Assembly: GCF_052324685.1 (NCBI RefSeq)
Contig: NC_135223.1
Span: 21,195,869-21,259,868, forward strand
Reading direction: 5' to 3'
Length of the DNA: 64,000 bases
Source of the DNA: Brachyhypopomus gauderio
Taxonomy: Eukaryota; Chordata; Actinopteri; Gymnotiformes; Hypopomidae
Part shown: one piece after another, positions 1 to 12,329 of the stretch
Numbering within the stretch: the first letter of the stretch is position 1
Layout of the letters: each line of letters starts with the position of its first letter
Position numbers and translations under genes: made by a program
The notes under the pieces: model-generated
The model's database searches: none
What the model was told of the DNA's origin: nothing
The model's input: the letters and a program-made list of their open reading frames with translations, nothing else

Positions 1-248
1 CAGTCACCAGTATGTAAATGTATGATACAGTACATGTAAATGTGGACAATAAAGGCAATATACACTACACAGTACAGCTCAAATACAACGTGTGTGTTTG
101 GCACGTTCATGTAGTTGGATCATTAAAACAGTTTGACTAAAAGAGTTTATGGAATGACATTACAGTACCATCTTTCATTTTGATTGTTTCTTACATTTAA
201 GAAAGCCATGTTTGCAGTGTGGTGTTCATATACGTGTAAGTGTACTAG

Positions 249-267
249 TGTGAGTGTGTGTGTGGGT

Positions 268-298
<31 letters not shown>
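249..298. repeat. GT-rich microsatellite with G17 run
   Basis: Alternating GT with a few interruptions leads directly into 17 consecutive G at 282-298. The homopolymer length is likely to be unreliable in the assembly. Confidence 0.85.
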
Positions 299-779
299 TC
301 TGGTTGGGCTGAGAGGGATAGGTAGCTTGGAGCAGTGTTACTCATCAGTGTGCTGATGTGTGCTTGTAGAGGTCAGTGGGGTTAACCCAAGGTTGTGACT
401 GGGACGTTTGCCCTTATACCCCTCAGCTCTCAGACCCTTAAGCTACAAGAGTAAAGTGCATTCAGCGGAGCAGAAATGAGCAGACAACCACTTGCTCCCT
501 ACTCAGTTGAGCACAGTCATCAGGTCACAAAAAAGACATTACTGAATATAATAGGCCTACTGCACAGACAGGGGAAAATGCAGCATTCAATATATAATCT
601 GTAGCATATAAAGCTACATATGTAAATAGATATTACTTTAAAGATAATGTGTGAAAACTGTGAAAAGGCAGTCTAGAAAAAAAAAACACCCCCGATCTTT
701 AGAAACGAGCTCACAAAATCAGCAGCATATGTCTCTGGCCCTTGTGCCTCTCAGAAAAGGCCGTGTGCGTCTGTCAGAG

Positions 780-1170
780 AGGGTGCTGGGATAGAGTCCC
801 TTTCTGTCGAGGCTTGTCAGAAATTAGCGCCGTGTGCCAGAACGCCTGTAGCGCTGTCAGGTGAAATTAGAAGATAGAGGCATTCATCTCAGAGACACGG
901 CAGCACACTGGGAGGGAAAGCCGAGCTGGTGCTGACGCACGGCGCGCGAGCAGGAGCGCGCGGGCAGGAGCGCTCGCCCGAGTCCGTCCGCTCGCAGGAA
1001 CGGGGCGTCGCGCTGCAGCGGCTGTCTCCGCCGAGTGACGGGAGAGAGGAGATCAACCCGGCACTCGCGTCATCCCTCTGACACTGGGAGATTAGCTGAG
1101 ATAATATGATGATAGTAACTGGAGCTCTAATAATTGCTCAGTGATTGAGATCGTCCCTGGGTCTTCTGTG
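780..1170. promoter_or_regulatory. Possible conserved regulatory block (5' distal)
   Basis: Unique, repeat-free sequence with a CpG-rich centre (about 935-1060). It is flanked by homeodomain-core stretches such as GGAGATTAGCTGAGATAAT and CTCTAATAATTGCTCAGTG. It has no sustained reading frame. The style, unique with TAAT cores and balanced composition amid repeats, is what deep vertebrate enhancers around developmental genes look like. This is inference from appearance; conservation was not tested. Confidence 0.28.
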
Positions 1171-1344
1171 GGCCTTCGGTGTTACCATTCATATTTTTAC
1201 ATACGCATTTACGGAAGCTGTTATGTAGGCTAATGGCATTCATTCAGAGACTTTCTTTTCTCTATCTGTCCCGTTGATTCTACGCCTTGATCATGGAATG
1301 GGCCAAAACGTTTTGCAGTTCAATAAATATTAAACTGAGATTAT

Positions 1345-2337
1345 TATATTTGGTAACAGCGATGAGAGCTGCCTTCCTGGACTCGAAACTAAACTTTAAA
1401 GAGCTAGCTCATAACCTGGGCATACTAATAGACTCTGCTCTCAGATTTAGCAGTCATATAAAATCAGTTACTAAATCAGCATTTTCATCAACATCTTAAA
1501 AACATCAACAAGACCAGAGATGTTCTGACTAAACCAGATCTCGAGAAACTCATCCATGCTTTTATCTCTAGCAGGGTTGATTACTGTAGTGGTCTCCTAA
1601 TGGGACTCCCAAACAAGACAAATAACTTGAGATGATTCAAGATGCTGCTGCTAGAGTTCTCAGTAGGAGCAGAAGAAGAGAACATATCACACCCATCGTT
1701 AGGTCCTTCCGCTGTCTACTACTGCACTACGGAGTCTACAAATCAGTTATTGGTGTAGGACCAGCCTGTCTATCTGATATGCTGCAGTTACAAGCTGGAT
1801 CATTAGAAACTAGAAACTCTTAGATTGTTAGAAACTAGTCAGACCTACATAAAACTAGAGAAACCCTATGTTGTTTGTAAATGGAACCAGCTGTCAGAGG
1901 ATTAGATGCCCAACACTCGACGCTTTTAAACCAACATGACAAACATGCCTGTTTCACCAGGCTTCCCACACAGGGTCAGTGTTGTTAGGTCAGTTCCTGA
2001 GGCACAACACTTCAACTTTTAAGCACCACAGTGGGTTTTTATTTCTTTTCATTCTTAATTCTTTTTTTTCTTTATTTTATGTACATCCTTATATCTTTAT
2101 TAATCTTTTTATTTAGATTTGAGCTCTTTCATCTTTACATTCCATTTAAATTTTAACATTTAAATTTTATTTTAATACGTTTAATACATTTGTAGTGTTT
2201 TAGTTTTATTTCTTGCCAAAGAACCTTCCTGAGGTAATAGATCTCAGAGTGTAATAAGCTTTTTTATTCTTCTATATCTGATGTGAACCACTTGGAATTG
2301 CCACTGCATATGGGCAGTTCAGATCACGCCTTGCCTA
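1345..2337 (+). mobile_element. L2-type LINE relic, 3' part
   Basis: Conceptual translation in shifting frames gives the end of an L2-clade reverse transcriptase: NLGILIDSALRFSSHIKSV (1410-1465), then, in changed frames, KLIHAFISSRVDYCSGLLMG and DAAARVLSRSRRREHITPI (about 1640-1700). Frameshifts and stops interrupt it throughout, so it is dead. An AT-rich 3' UTR follows. The end carries the L2-like tail GAACCACTTGGAATTGCC (2285-2302) and a terminal GCCTTGCCT (2327-2335), which resembles the short tandem end of fish L2 elements. It is 5'-truncated, as is usual for LINEs. The L2 assignment rests on recognition of these motifs. Confidence 0.85.
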
Positions 2338-2590
2338 GCGTACTTGTGATGTTTTGATATCACTTAATTGATTTCTAACATAGGAAACCAATTAATTCTT
2401 TATTCATGGAACTTTATATACATATACATCTACATAAGTAACTTCTCAATTATTAGCCTATTATGGTTATTTACCTATAATTATGTTAGGTATTATTTAT
2501 TTCAAGAGGTTGAGCATGAGAATATAAGACAAATGTCAGTCTTAATTGATACTAATTATGTTCAGAAGGCATTGACTTTATTTCTCTATT

Positions 2591-2620
2591 GTGTGTGTAT
2601 GTGTGTGTGCGTATGTGTGT

Positions 2621-2655
<35 letters not shown>

Positions 2656-2692
2656 AGAGAGAGACATTGAGAGTTAGAGAGAGAGAGAGACT
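2591..2692. repeat. GT then GA microsatellite
   Basis: A GT-rich run (to about 2632) passes into imperfect (GA)n with a few interruptions. Confidence 0.85.
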
Positions 2693-3482
2693 GTTGACAG
2701 GGCCCAGGGCCACCTCAGGAATGAATTTAGTCTCAGGATTCTTTGAGATTCCAGCTTGAGAACCACCAGCTACTGAGAGGGAGAGGAAGGAGAATGGAAG
2801 AAAAAAACAGCTGAGGGTGTAAATAATTCATGCAGACAATATGACTTTTTTATGTAAATTTGGTGCATTAACCCTCTATTATAATGATGGACGACAGATA
2901 TGGGTGATGTTTCCTTGGTAAGAGCTAATGGATGACCATCATAAATTCACTGCACATTTTATTGTGTTGCCTAGAAAATTGTGCCTGCAGGCAACGTTGT
3001 TTACTTTTATGTAGAAAAAAAATCCTGCCTGTCTTCAGAGGGGCGAGTGGAGGGGGGGGAAAGTAATGGGGCAATAGTGAATGCCTTGTGCCACATTTGA
3101 GGTCTCCCCAACTACACCCCAACATGGGTGTGTTTGCTAGACCCTCTTCATTCTCTTCTTTATCTTCTTCCTCTTCTGTTCCTTCTTGCACTGATGTCAT
3201 CAGCGATCTGGGCATGACTTGGCATTAGTATGGTATTTCTGTAGCTCACCTTTACCCCGTTATCTACATAAAGTAGTAATGCCCCTGTATTATTTAACTC
3301 TCTACATAACAGTAACAGGGTTACCATATTACATTATCATGATATTAAAGTGCATATCATGAATTTATGAAAAATATATTACTTTCTAAACATACTGGTA
3401 TAACTTGTATGCTGATTTGACCCTGTGTTGTTATTTGCACAGGTAATAAACTGTGTGCTAGAATGTAGGGAATCCACCAGCA

Positions 3483-3591
<109 letters not shown>

Positions 3592-3696
3592 AGCATGCAG
3601 GAGCAGATGGTGGTAAGCAGGTGTTCTGCAGCAGGCAACCGGCTGGAGCACCTCTGGATTCAGCAGAGCATCAAACCCACATCTGGCCACCGGCCA

Positions 3697-3899
3697 CGAG
3701 CCTCACTGTGGTGGGGGGGTCTCACTGTGGTGGGAGATCTCACTGTGGTGGGAGGTCTCACTGTGGTGGGGAGTTTCACTGTGATGGGGGGGGTCTCGCT
3801 GTGGTGGGGGGGGGTCTCGCTGTGGTGAGGGGTCTCACTGTGGTGGGAGGTCTCACTGTGGTGGGGGTCTCACTGTGGTTGGGAGCCTCACTGTGGTGA
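3697..3899. repeat. Minisatellite, unit about 17-18 bp
   Basis: About eleven imperfect copies of a unit built around CTCACTGTGGTGGG, with varying numbers of G after it. The variable G-run gives unit length differences, which indicates slippage within units as well as unit-number change. Confidence 0.85.
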
Positions 3900-4489
3900 T
3901 TTATCATTGACCCATAATGAGAGGTCAGTCTGAAGGTGTTTCCCAGAGTTGCAGCTGCGCATCTGGGGTTCCTGCTTGTTCTCCGACGCCTGCTGTAAAT
4001 AAGGACCCTAAACAACAGAGTGAGGATCTGCACACGCTGCCCTGAATAACACATCCTGCTAAACATATAGATGATAATTACCAGCCCAGCTGCCTGGTGC
4101 CATGAGTCGTAATAGGTCTCGCCTCACTGCCTGGTCCTCCGAGACTCTTCCCTGTGCGTCGCTAATTTCTCAATTTGTGCGCGGCTTTCTTCTCCATTTT
4201 ACTCCAGTTAACCTCGCTCTTTCCACGGACGCTCTTACCCCCCACATGTGCTTCCCAGTTTGTGTAATCTAGGCCACTGTGCTACCCTTCCCTCTCCTAC
4301 TCTCCCTGGCATTGACATCCCTGTGATTTATTCCACGGAACGTTCCGTGGTGCCTACAGTGGTTTGGGATGATTCATGGAAAGTTACCACTTATCTAATA
4401 GAGTATAACACAGTGCCACGGGAGGAGACTTACATTGTCATTTAAAAAATGCACATAAGAAAATTAACAAATTAGTCATCTCTCGTGTC

Positions 4490-4790
4490 TCGCAGCACAG
4501 AGAAAGGCGGGGTGTCTCTAGGCGGCAGGTGCGGTGAGTTTGTCAGTGTCGGCGTGCGCCGGACCCACGGGCCAGACCGAGCCCGGGGAGCACGTCTGCA
4601 CCAGCCCCTTCTCCCCGTTCTCCTGCTCTCCTCGGGCCTGCTTCCACAAACTGGGCTCCCTGAGCTCCTGGGAGGAGGTGCAGTCCTGCTGGAGACCGCT
4701 CCGAGAGGGCCGGCCCGAGGCGCGCCGGAGAAAGGGAGTGGCTGACTGAACGTAATGCCCCGCAGGTCCTGACTTGCAGGCAGGCTGCCT
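4490..4790. other. GC-rich, coding-like patch of unknown nature
   Basis: A roughly 300-bp GC-rich island inside AT-richer sequence. In one + frame (ending at a stop near 4747) it reads as a Cys/Arg-rich peptide with strong G/C preference at third codon positions; the opposite strand is also open. No ATG-to-stop gene, domain or convincing splice acceptor could be assigned. It may equally be a non-coding CpG-rich element. Confidence 0.25.
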
Positions 4791-5229
4791 CGTTCATGGG
4801 CGTTACAGGACGCAGCTAGACGCAGGTGAGGTATCCTGTGTTGCTTGTCTTACACAAGAGACACAGAGTGCTGAATAGATGCAGTGTTGAGTTATAGCCA
4901 TCACACAAACATGTGGAGGACATGTAGTTCATGGTTTACGGCTGTAAAAGATAAGTGTCGTGGCTTTTGTTTACTGCAGGCGCTTGCTGTGCATGTGTGT
5001 GTGCGCATCTGTCTATGCGCGCATGTGTGTGTGTGTGATTTTGGAGCACCGAAAATGAAAATGTTGAAAGCATTTCCTCGCGAGGTGCCTTCGTTGTAGC
5101 AGCATTGGGCTTCCTTGCACCACGGCTCTGCTGCTGAGAGTTTCCCAGCTCAGCGAGCAGCGACTTCGTAATGGAGAGAGTTCACCACGGAGCGACATCA
5201 CTGCTCCCCTTCCGTGAAGAGCTCTGTAG

Positions 5230-5600
5230 TGCGACTGGTGTTTAAAGACCAGCAATTAAAATATTAATCATCTTACTGTTAATTAAGCCAGTTAAGCACT
5301 GGTTGAGCTTTTATTAGTGCCTGTCTACGTGACTCTCCTAATGGGGCCACTCAGAGGGAAAAAAAAGAAAGTAATTGTGTCTGGCATTTCCATATCTTCT
5401 CTTGACCATTTGCCTGTCCCTCTAACTTCAATAATTCATCTAATTACCGATATTGTGGAGCCTGTCACTCTAATTTTAGGAGACAAACATGATTATTTAA
5501 TACTAATATTGCTCCACACATGCATTTTCCCTGTGAAGGCATTATTTCCTTCAAATGTTAATGACCTGTTAACACAACAGGCATGACCAGCTCCAAGTGC
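5230..5600. promoter_or_regulatory. TAAT-rich candidate enhancer
   Basis: Unique sequence dense in homeodomain cores: AATTAAAATATTAATCATC and GTTAATTAAG near 5250-5290. CATCTAAT at 5437-5444 fits the CATnTAAT form preferred by class III POU factors. It has no reading frame of note apart from one unsupported 89-codon frame. It sits about 23 kb upstream of pou3f1, in the position of a distal enhancer. Role and conservation are inferred. Confidence 0.35.
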
Positions 5601-5689
5601 ACCAGCCAAAGCCAGCTGTGTCCCTGCCCTTTCTAGTGTGGATCAACCACTGAACAATTAGACAAAAGTCACGCCGGAAACAAATGGCA

Positions 5690-6000
5690 TCGCCTGCTTA
5701 AAGGATGCGGGTGATGTTAAAGAATAGTCACCCTTTCGTAAAAGATGGAGAACACTGCGGATGCTGGAGGAGACGTGAACACCAGCGGAATTCCTCCCGC
5801 AGCCTATAACAATCTGAGTAATAACAGCAGCAACGGTGGCGTAGCAGGAGCAGGTCTGGGGTGTGTGCACAGCTCCTGGGCATTATGTGGGGCAGTAAAA
5901 CACATGCGAACTCCCGCCAATATGCGGGAGGTAAATGAAGTCCCAGGGGTGTAATATTCTCCAGCTGCAGTAGATACATTTGTTTAATTCTCATCTGTCA
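5690..6000. promoter_or_regulatory. Candidate conserved non-coding block
   Basis: Unique, moderately GC-balanced sequence with CCTATAACAATCTGAGTAAT, GGTGTAATATTCTCC and TTTGTTTAATTCTCATCTG. Reading frames on both strands are short and mutually overlapping. It is separated by only about 100 bp from the preceding TAAT-rich block, so the two may form one regulatory module. Inference from appearance only. Confidence 0.28.
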
Positions 6001-7029
6001 GAACGCCTGCTCGGGCCACACGTGTGCGTGAAGGAGGAGAGAGAGACAGAGGTTGGGTGTCAGGAACAAGAGGGAGCAGAGTGACACGTGTCTTTCTGGC
6101 CCGATGGCTTTGATATATGTCGTATCATTCTAGATCCAGACGGGCTACCTTCCTCCATCATCCGTGTTCCATATTAACTTCTGCTCGTGAGGCTGAAACA
6201 CGAAGTCCCACCGCAGCGGGCGGTGATTGGAGATGTGGAGAGTGTGAGGCTGAAGCTCTATCAGCTGACACACAGCAAACACAGACGCTCTGCTCGACCC
6301 TGCAAGTTCATTCTGTACAGTGTCCGCACAGAAAGTGCCGGGCTTTTAAAAAGCAGACACTACCGGCGTTTGAGAACGTGTTGGGAGTGTTCGTTGTTGG
6401 TGGCCTTCATAGAAATCGGAATTGACACTCCTGTTTTTTTTTTTCTAAAGCTCACACTCATAAATCATGCTCATTATGATTGTAATTTTCTGAAGCTATG
6501 ATGCTGACATTTCTAAGTAGCACTCAGCTTTTACAGAGACAGTAAATGTTAAATCTGGTTTGATTTTCCTGTAGAACCATGTGGAACAAGAATGACTGCA
6601 TGCATACAACATAAACTAAATTCCAGAGTAGATTTCTTTTGCGATTTGCAGATGCCAGGCCTTCGCAATTATTTCAATCACTACTACAACATGATTGACT
6701 TGCATTTAAATCGTGCTCCCCTACCCTAGTCCCATTCTACTGGAATCCGTTAGGGTGAGATACCAGCAAAGAAATGAAGGGTAATTTCAACCATTTAAGC
6801 AAACAACAAATAAAAATCACCAGTGTCTTTTGATGAGATTACTTTAAGAACTGGGAATATTCGAGGCAGCTGTAGAGGGCTTTCAGCATGGAGGCTGGGT
6901 GAGCTTTTGCATCATGGCACCAGCGCCATGTGATGTCACAACCTTTTTGCATTGAGCCTCCATGTCTGGCAATGAGTAAAAAAAAAAGTCATGCAAATTT
7001 GACTTTTCAGTGAGAGACTTTGTAAACCA

Positions 7030-7500
7030 CAGCAGCTGAGCCGAGATTCTTGGATGTGGCCTTTATCAGAGGCATTCAGCGTGGGAGACGCTGCAGTCAG
7101 ACAAGCAAGGCGGTGCCTGGGACGGTGAGGTGGAGGTGCCACCGAAGGGCCCCGTGCTCTGGCATAAACGGGTGTAGCGCTCCCCTGCTCGAGTTGCTCC
7201 AACAGTGGAAGGTGCAGCACGCCGCACCAGAAATGAGGCTCTCTGGGAAAGCGAGGCTCTCTGTTCTTTCACCTCCGTCACCCTACCTGGTGAGCGTGTG
7301 CAACCTCGCCGGGCCTCGGAGCATGGCTACTGTCACGGCGAGCGCGTGTGTCGTCGACGGGAGACGTTAATTGCCTTCGCTGGGCGACGTGCCGCTCAGG
7401 TGTGTGTTTCTGGGGTCGCCAGCGCGCAAATGAGATTTGGGGCTTCAGTGCCGCTGTCTCCACGCTGGATATAATTGACCCAAGAGGTCCGCCCCCGAAG
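7030..7500. promoter_or_regulatory. CpG-rich candidate regulatory block
   Basis: A GC- and CpG-rich stretch with many overlapping open frames on both strands, none resembling a known protein. It includes GACGTTAATTGCCTTCGC (7363-7380) and ends in GATATAATTGACCC. It could be a CpG-island promoter for an unrecognised transcript or an enhancer; no transcription evidence is available. Confidence 0.25.
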
Positions 7501-7703
7501 TGTGCCGCCCCCTCTCACCCTCCAGAGTCCTTGCCAGTCTGCTGCCCTTTGATTGGTTAGTAGTCAGCAATAAAGGACTGAGCTGTGACCTGGAGCTCCA
7601 CCCCCAGCACCTCACCCACCCCCCCTACCCTGTTCCATCACAAGGACATACAAAAGCTGAGGTGTTCAAAGCAGGGAGTGCCTTTCCTCCCACCTCCTTC
7701 CTC

Positions 7704-7705
<2 letters not shown>

Positions 7706-7754
<49 letters not shown>

Positions 7755-7786
7755 CACGCACCCACACACGCGCACGCACAAACACA

Positions 7787-7824
<38 letters not shown>

Positions 7825-7832
7825 CTCACACG
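7706..7832. repeat. Compound (CA)n microsatellite
   Basis: Long CA runs interrupted by CATGCACGCACCC and CGCGCACGCAC variants. Confidence 0.93.
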
Positions 7833-7960
7833 TACATACTTATGCACACACAGGCTAAGAAGCATGGTGATGTATTTTTGTTGTTCCTAGTCCTAGTTTT
7901 AAATAACTGACAGCATCTTGTTGCGCACAGAGTGGCAACGGTAGGAGCAGCTGTTAATTT

Positions 7961-8838
7961 ACCACTGAATGATCCACCACTGAATGTTACACCACTGAAT
8001 AATCCACTACTGAATGATCCACTATGAATGATCCACCACTGAAAGGTCCAGTACTGAATGATCCACCACTGAATGTTACACCACTGAATGATCCACAACT
8101 GAATATTACACCACTGAATGATCCACCACTGAATGATCCACCACTGAAAGATCCACCACTGAAAGGTCCAGTACTGAATGATCCACCACTGAATGTTACA
8201 CCACTGAATGATCCACCACTGAAAGATCCACCACTGAAAGGTCCAGTACTGAATGATCCACCACTGAAAGGTCCAGTACTGAATGATCCACCACTGAATG
8301 TTACACCACTGAATGATCCACTATGAATGATCCACCACTGAATGTTACACCACTCAATGTTACACCACTGAATGATCCACTATGAATGATCCAACACTGA
8401 ATGTTACACCACTCAATGTTACACCACTGAATGATACACCACTGAAAGGTCTAGTACTGAATGATCTACCACTCAATGTTACACCACTGAATGATCTACC
8501 ACTGAAAGGTCCAGAACTGAATGATTTACCACTGAATGTTACACCACTGAATGTTACACCACTGAATGATCCACTATGAATGATCCACCACTGAATGTTA
8601 CACCACTGAATGATACACCACTGAATGATACACCACTGAAAGGTCTAGTACTGAATGTTACACCACTGAATGATACACCACTGAATGATACACCACTGAA
8701 AGGTCTAGTACTGAATGATCCACCACTGAAAGGTCCAGTACTGAATGATCCACCACTGAATGTTACACCACTGAATGATCCACCACTGAATGATCCACCA
8801 CTGAAAGGTCCAGTACTGAATGATCCACCACTGAATGG
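7961..8838. repeat. Large 15-bp minisatellite array
   Basis: About 58 tandem 15-bp units of the form ACCACTGAATGATCC, with interspersed variants (AATGTTACACCACTG, AAAGGTCCAGTACTG, AATGATACACCACTG). Three units carry a 1-bp deletion (CCACTATGAATGATCC type) that shifts the phase. The array gives long artificial reading frames rich in NDPPL and NVTPL repeats, because 15 is divisible by three. No gene is implied. Confidence 0.95.
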
Positions 8839-9251
8839 ATGTGGATCAGTGAAATTCTGGAGCTTTGAATCACAAAGTGATGAAACATTTGTACGCCCCT
8901 GTTTATGGTTCCAGGTAAGCTTATGTGTACAGCCCAGATCCCATGAAGGGTGTGTGCTTGTGTGTGTGGTTGAAGGGTAACTTCTGTCTCTGTCATAGAG
9001 CCCGCTTGATTTTCAGGGTGCTGTAGTTGTAGAGGAGGGGGAGTGCTTAGTGTGTTTCATGGTTAATTCTGTGTCAATTAGTTGACTGCTACCTTCCCTC
9101 TAGCGAAAAGCGCGCAGTGAAACGCAAGCCTACAGAAATCCTGCAGCTTTGACAGCCGCGCTGTTCAATCATTTATTCCAAGGCCCCGGGCCACGATCAG
9201 TGTCAACAAACATTCCATTGAAATCATATCAAACCACCCCTGTTCTCCAGT

Positions 9252-9256
9252 TTCTC

Positions 9257-9289
<33 letters not shown>

Positions 9290-9293
9290 ATCT
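9252..9293. repeat. (TC)n microsatellite
   Basis: Imperfect CT dinucleotide run. Confidence 0.85.
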
Positions 9294-10631
9294 CATGCAG
9301 CCCTTTCTTTCCCACCTCTTTCTTCTGCAATCTCTTCATGTTCCGTCCTTCTCTCTATTTGCTCATCCCTGCGGGGATCCTGGGGAAGACGTATGCCCTG
9401 CACTCCGTTTCGCTGAAGCAGAACGGGTTTGTGTCTCGGCCAGCCCACGCCGAGGTGGCACGTAAAGTCGTCGGTCTGCTTTGGGACAGGTGTCACCAGT
9501 TTAACCTATGTACGTACTTCTCACCCAGCTCAACTGATTTTATTTGCGTGTCATACATTCTTATTCAATTAATAATAGTTGTACACGAGAGAATTGCATG
9601 ACGGGGTAAACAAAGAAGAATCCAAAAGATTATTATCACTGTAGTGCAGGAGGAGTACTTATACAGTGCATACACATATATGCACACTGTACACATGTAC
9701 ATATCTATATGTGACCAAATAAAGGCTTTCCCTCTGGCCTAGACCATCCAGGCAAAAAGAAATACCAGTCCTGACTTTGCCTTCAATAGGAAATCAACAT
9801 TGAACCGATTATTAATGTCAACAGGTGTGTACAAAAATGCGGAAAGAACTCAGTAACCTGATGAGGTGTAACGACCTGATCATGCTTCTGCACTGGGTGT
9901 GGAACGTGTCCTCGACATACAGTCGTTCAACATTTTTTGGCACAGTGACAGTAATTAAAAATCTGAGTTCAGCAGCCAGAGAGTTTCAGTACTTCTGGTT
10001 TAGTTTATACTGACTGGCCATTCTGCTGATTGGGTGGGGTTTCAGCAGATATTGTGGACAGAGGCTAGAGTTGACATCTCTGTGTTGTCTCCGCTTCTGG
10101 CCAGGAAAACGTACTCTTCATTGAAGAATAACACATCTTCCTCCCAACATGTTTCTGGGGGTCTCTCTCCAGAGGCGCCGTACACCCCCGAGACTCTCAG
10201 CATACCAGGCTACGGAAATGATGGAGACTTATAAACAAAGGCAGTTGCTTAATTATTAAAACCCCCCCTAAATTCATCTGTGGGTTTGGAGCACATCCTC
10301 AGCAGACCTTTCTGGTCAGGCTGTCAGCTCTCTCCTCCTCCGTCTGCTGCAGCCCCTGAGGTGATGCATCCAGCACGCGGCGTGTCCTGGTGGACTGGCC
10401 CACCTCAGCAGGGCTCGCCCGGTGGGAATGCCCCACAGTTCACAGTCAATCACTTTGATCACACCATGGCTGATCCTGACTCATGGCTGATTCCTTAAGC
10501 TAGGCTGGCATTCTCAGGCACCTGTGACCAAGGAGGGCAAAACAAACTCAGTTTTAAAACAAGAGAGATGAAAGTGCATTTGGGTATTTAATTTTTGTGA
10601 TGGGTGGGATTGACTGGTTGCTAAACCTCTT

Positions 10632-10632
10632 G

Positions 10633-10664
<32 letters not shown>

Positions 10665-10674
10665 CACTCTTTCA

Positions 10675-10721
<47 letters not shown>
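10632..10721. repeat. Double (CT)n microsatellite
   Basis: Two CT runs separated by a short non-repetitive spacer (about 10662-10678). Confidence 0.93.
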
Positions 10722-10724
<3 letters not shown>

Positions 10725-11004
10725 ATTCTCATTCTTTCCGCATGAATCTTCAGAATCATGCCAGCCCAGTGAAAATAAAAGCTATTGTGTAACCCTAAGA
10801 GAAGGAATAACTTCAAAGGCCACGATGGCAGAAAATAATGCCAGAGGAGATCCATGCTGTCACTGTCTGTCACTTAACACCAGCCAGTCATACTGGCAGA
10901 TCCCTTGTTTAGATTTAAAACTGCATGTCTTCTTCATAGTCAGTCTAGGAAACGCTCATCTTATTCACCTGTGTGAATTTTATGGAAATTATTATATTAT
11001 CATA

Positions 11005-11606
11005 TACACTCACCAGCCACTTTATTAGGTACACCTGTCCAACTGCTTATTAACGCAAATGTCGAATAAGCCAATCACATGGCAGCAACCGAATACATTT
11101 AGGCATGTAGACATGGCCAAGACGATCTGCTGCAGTTCAAACAGAGCATCAGAATGGAGAAGAAAGGTGATTTAAGTGACTTTGAACGTGGCATGGTTGT
11201 TGGTGAGTGTTTGAGTATTTCAAAAACTGCTGATCTAGTGTTTACAGAGAATAGTTCGCAAGAGAAGATATCCAGTGAGCAGCAGTTCTGTGGGCGCAAT
11301 GCCTTGTTGATGCCAGAGGTTAGAGGACAATGGCCAGAATGGAGAATGGTTTGAGCTGATAGAACAGCAACAGTAACCAGTCGTTACAACCAAGGCACGC
11401 AGAAGAGCATCTTTGAAAGCACAACAAGTCGAACCTTGAGGCGGATGGGCTACAGCAGCAGAAGACCACACCGGGTGCCACTCCTGTCAGCTAAGAACAG
11501 GAAATAATTCGCACAGACTCGCCAAAAGTGGACAATAAAAGATTGGAAAAACGTTGCCTGGTCTGATGAGTCTTCATTTCTACTGCGACATTCGGATGGT
11601 AGGGCA
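11005..11606 (+). mobile_element. Truncated Tc1-type DNA transposon
   Basis: It starts with the terminal-repeat sequence TACACTCACCAGCCACTTTA, familiar from a widespread fish Tc1 family. The + strand then carries a decayed transposase: MEKKGDLSDFERGMVVG (11154-11204), the helix-turn-helix region, then in other frames SRTLRRMGYSSRRPHRVPLL (about 11428-11488) and the first catalytic aspartate motif NVAWSDESSFLLRHSDG (about 11551-11600). Internal deletion, stops and frameshifts make it inactive. The copy breaks off after the first Asp motif, so the other catalytic residues and the 3' terminal repeat are missing. Confidence 0.9.
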
Positions 11607-12329
11607 GATACATATTTGTACATGGTAGGTACTGTACATTTTTCATCTGAAAATCTATAAAGCACCACCATAATTATCTCACACTAGTAATATCTTGCAT
11701 ACACCTAAGCAATTGAATTAGTGATATTTGAAACAATTTCCCAGAATGGAATGAGATACTGAGGTGTGTTGGGTGTAGTGAGTGGTAGTTTCCTCCTCTC
11801 TGTGAACAGGAGTAATCATCATGACACTCACAACGTCATTGTATCACTCTGATGCAGTTTCATAAGAAATGGAGTAAATTCCAGAGTCCCTCATTACTTT
11901 GAACTCTGTATATATAAATCACGAAACCCTGGACCAAATAGAATCCAGCAGCTGGTCAGTGTCCTATCACAGTGAGTCCAGCGATGAAGAAGCTCTGGAC
12001 CACAGTGGTGCCAGCCAGCAGTCAGCTGTTTGTTTTCACCCCACGGCATATCTGGATGTTAGCCAAGCATGAGCACAGAATATTAACATGAAGCATCGTT
12101 TCCACGAGGCTGTTTTTCATTCAGACGCTTCTTCGTTACACCGTGCGCCATCCCTGTAATATTACTGTACACGTTCTCTTATGCAACCTTGCTTCATCCT
12201 CCACCTTCTCTGGGCGAAACCCTCCGAGTCTGGTGTCCTCACAGAAAGGTCCACTACAGCATCAGAGTTCAATTTACCACGACTTTGAATTGGCTTGAAA
12301 TGGCACCATTGGTTTAGTTGCATTCTGTA

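Larger units (their letters stand above)
1..1340. other. Non-coding DNA at window start
   Basis: No gene is visible. The stretch holds a GT-rich run ending in 17 consecutive G (249-298) and then unique sequence. From about 780 the sequence becomes CpG-richer and TAAT-bearing and is listed separately as a possible regulatory block. Confidence 0.6.
8840..11004. other. Intergenic, no gene recognised
   Basis: The stretch holds (TC)n tracts at 9252-9293 and 10632-10721. A GC3-rich open stretch at about 9340-9520 looks somewhat coding but has no recognisable product (see findings). Otherwise nothing is seen. Confidence 0.5.

Noticed and set aside
7961..8838. CRISPR-like array of short repeats
   Set aside because: The 15-bp units are directly abutting with no unique spacers, and the genome is eukaryotic; this is a minisatellite.
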